58,567 nucleotides of DNA. It comes from Shewanella sairae (GTDB lineage: Bacteria; Pseudomonadota; Gammaproteobacteria; Enterobacterales; Shewanellaceae). The number at the start of each line of letters is the position of its first letter. Positions within the stretch are counted from its first letter, which is position 1. Of this stretch, positions 56,865-58,567 are shown one piece after another. Below the pieces are notes generated by a model. The model was given only the letters and a program-made list of their open reading frames with translations. It ran no database searches and was not told the origin of the DNA. The translations under genes and the position numbers were made by a program. Location of the stretch: NCBI RefSeq assembly GCF_023283535.1, contig NZ_JAKILT010000034.1, positions 1 through 58,567 on the forward strand, written 5' to 3'.

Positions 56865-58484
56865 ATGGTAACGGAATTACTGGCGCTCGAATTCAAATCT
56901 AAACGCACGTTAACTGCCCTGCTAGTGTTAAGCGCTATTAATACTGGCTGCAGTCCAGAGCAAAGCCCGTCAATCTCTAGCGCCCCTGCAGCTAACAATC
57001 TCACTGCAGCAAAGCCAGCAGCCTCTACATCCACAGGCAAGAGTCAGACATTAGCCCATGACGCAGCTAAAGCTGAGTCAATCAACAATACACAGATGGG
57101 CAGTTGGGAAAACAAAGATGAAGACAATGATGGCATCCCAGATGAGCAAGATGACTATCCGTTTGATGCTAGCAAGCAAAGATATCCAACAACAACAGAG
57201 TCTACTTTTAATGATAATCCAGCAGTGGCTACGAAGGTACAATATCGTTTTCCATTTACTTTAGAAGGTGCCTTTGAAGAACGAGGAGATGGTGATGTAT
57301 ATAACATCCAAATAGACCAAGAAGTCATTGATGCTGACGAGCCTATTACCTTCTTGTTACTAATGGATGATTTGAAATACAAACCAACAATCAGTATTTT
57401 GGACAAAAATGGAAGAGCTATTTTTGAAATTAAAAACAATACAGTTCCATTAGGTGCCATAGGCAGTTTAGCAACAGTAAAGTTTAAAACAGCAGGGACG
57501 TATTACATTGCAATAGCCGAGCAAAATCTAGCAGGTGGTTCAAGTGCGAGCTATAAATTAAAAGCTTTTATTGATAAAGATTATGATGGTCTACCTCTAG
57601 CACTAGAAAAAGCACTAAGTATCAACGAGATCAACCCAGATACCGATGGTGATGGGATTTATGACGGTAATGAATTCTATGTTAAGACCTTTGGTGACCA
57701 GCAATTAGATCTAGATATGGATAATATCCCTAACTGGTTAGATTCAGATGCTGATAACGACAGCATTCCAGATAATGTTGAGTTGCTTTCAGATGCAGAT
57801 AGCGATGGCATAGGTGCATTTGTCGACACCGACTCAGACGGAAATACGATTTCTGATAATGAGGAGGCTCTTGATGTAAATAGTCCAGTTGATACAGATC
57901 ATGATGGGGTTTTCAACTTTTTAGATCGAGATGATGACTCTGATGGGCTATTTGATGTTAATGATAATAAAAGAATGGCTAAGATTACTCTGACCGACGA
58001 TTTTCAAGTGTTCGCATTAAGATACAGTGACAACCTAGGCGTCAACTTGATCGATAGAAGCTTTCCAGGTGAAAGGGTTTTCATACAAGGACAAGATCTT
58101 CCTGTATCAGATGCCACCTTGGTAATACAAAACGACAGTGAAATCTATAACCTCAAATTGACTAATTTTGAAAATGACGGCTTTTATGTGCATTTACCAG
58201 AAACCATTTCAGATGAAGAGGATTTCGAATATTTCATTTCAGATGGCGAGCAGCGAAGCTATTCAAAATACTTCAGGGTCTCTTCACACTTGACTCCAAT
58301 AATCCAAGAGTTAGCCTCCGGATCAAACTATACAGGAGAGCAACTCACTATTACCGGGCGTAATCTACAACCCAATATGGTAGTCCATATCGGCTCCATA
58401 ACAGTCAGTCCTGATTCTGTTGTAAATGATCAAGCTGTTATAACGATTCCTTCTGAAGCAACCTCTAATTTTATCTATGTGTAG
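56865..58484 (+). CDS. TSP3-repeat lipoprotein, truncated by an insertion sequence
   Basis: A 539-aa frame paralogous to the first 550 or so residues of the giant lipoprotein. Lipobox INTGC, Cys29, sits at the same residue; SWENKDEDNDGIPDEQDDYP is nearly identical; TSP3-like repeats span about 236-370; an IPT-like fold begins near 485. The last codons (IYV then TAG) come from the end of an insertion sequence that starts at 58480. The C-terminal two-thirds expected from the paralogue is missing or lies beyond the element. AAGGA is 10 nt upstream. Without the IS it would probably be another long lipoprotein. Confidence 0.75.
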   Translation: MVTELLALEFKSKRTLTALLVLSAINTGCSPEQSPSISSAPAANNLTAAKPAASTSTGKSQTLAHDAAKAESINNTQMGSWENKDEDNDGIPDEQDDYPFDASKQRYPTTTESTFNDNPAVATKVQYRFPFTLEGAFEERGDGDVYNIQIDQEVIDADEPITFLLLMDDLKYKPTISILDKNGRAIFEIKNNTVPLGAIGSLATVKFKTAGTYYIAIAEQNLAGGSSASYKLKAFIDKDYDGLPLALEKALSINEINPDTDGDGIYDGNEFYVKTFGDQQLDLDMDNIPNWLDSDADNDSIPDNVELLSDADSDGIGAFVDTDSDGNTISDNEEALDVNSPVDTDHDGVFNFLDRDDDSDGLFDVNDNKRMAKITLTDDFQVFALRYSDNLGVNLIDRSFPGERVFIQGQDLPVSDATLVIQNDSEIYNLKLTNFENDGFYVHLPETISDEEDFEYFISDGEQRSYSKYFRVSSHLTPIIQELASGSNYTGEQLTITGRNLQPNMVVHIGSITVSPDSVVNDQAVITIPSEATSNFIYV

Positions 58485-58567
58485 TGGTCAAGTAAAACTG
58501 GACACGGACTTGTACGTATTCCAAAATCTTCGTTCAGATTCATTTGGGGTCAAGCCGCCATTATAAC
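58480..58567. mobile_element. IS3-type insertion sequence, left end
   Basis: The terminal sequence TGTAGTGGTCAAGTAAAACT, followed by GGACAC, has the form of IS3-family inverted repeats. It contains the stop codon that ends the lipoprotein frame. The rest of the element is outside the window. The transposase is read on the minus strand toward this end. Confidence 0.8.
58488..58567 (-). CDS. IS3-family transposase, C-terminal end (partial)
   Basis: On the minus strand the frame gives the C-terminus YNGGLTPNESERRFWN, then TYKSVSSFT and a stop at 58488-58490. The GGLTP motif with a following aromatic stretch is typical of the end of orfB of IS3-family transposases. It stops 8 bp from the element end. 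The catalytic DDE part lies outside the window. Confidence 0.75.
   Translation of the reverse strand, partial: YNGGLTPNESERRFWNTYKSVSSFT

Overview
The window looks like a chromosomal segment of a marine gammaproteobacterium, most likely Shewanella. The evidence is gene-level resemblance: near full-length matches by eye to enterobacterial LolCDE, Mfd, CysB, Gsk, Adk, HtpG, RecR and AstB, a Shewanella-like gene order, and moderate-to-low GC. No database search was possible, so the genus is an inference.

Layout. (1) 1-1519: the 3' part of a group II intron (reverse transcriptase plus RNA domains V and VI), cut by the window edge. (2) 1.6-34.8 kb: conserved core. It holds an M14 peptidase, a SpoIIAA-like protein, the lolC-lolD-lolE lipoprotein-release operon, PilZ-mfd-csiV, acylphosphatase, nagZ-ycfP, sdaA, cysB, a membrane-anchored unknown, topA, astB, an Ig-like-repeat lipoprotein, a DAACS symporter, a maa-type acetyltransferase, then gsk, hemH, adk, a CnoX-like protein and htpG, which has an excellent sigma-32 promoter. 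Most core transcription units end in clear hairpin terminators. Two copies of a 265-315 bp MITE-like element (terminal repeat ATACCAATYAGTATAA) lie in intergenic gaps. (3) recR ends the core and sits next to an AT-rich 0.7 kb spacer; the dnaX-ybaB partners expected upstream of recR are not there.

(4) 36.0-47.9 kb: a complete-looking accessory Tad/Flp pilus locus on the + strand. It has a LuxR-type regulator, two tandem Flp prepilins with an intervening terminator, TadG- and TadE-like pseudopilins, a periplasmic unknown, a 65-aa prepilin-like protein, CpaB/RcpC, the CpaC/RcpA secretin, an FHA-domain/TadA ATPase fusion, TadB, TadC, a DUF192 protein, the TadD lipoprotein and TadE. No prepilin peptidase and no TadZ/CpaE are in the cluster.

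(5) 48.1-58.5 kb: the least explained region. A 1418-aa lipoprotein has a Pro-Asp linker, calcium-binding thrombospondin-3-like repeats, IPT/TIG-like domains and a hydrophobic helical segment. It is followed by a series of small units, several with their own terminator: three related secreted proteins of about 150 aa plus one decayed copy, a 56-aa membrane protein, and three membrane proteins each with a cytosolic beta-rich domain. The series ends in a second lipoprotein paralogous to the first, cut at about residue 538 by an IS3-type insertion sequence whose left end and transposase C-terminus close the window. I regard this paralog-bounded array as the best candidate for an undescribed system, possibly a surface-adhesin or effector/immunity-like locus working with the Tad pilus. 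Its function is not established by the sequence.
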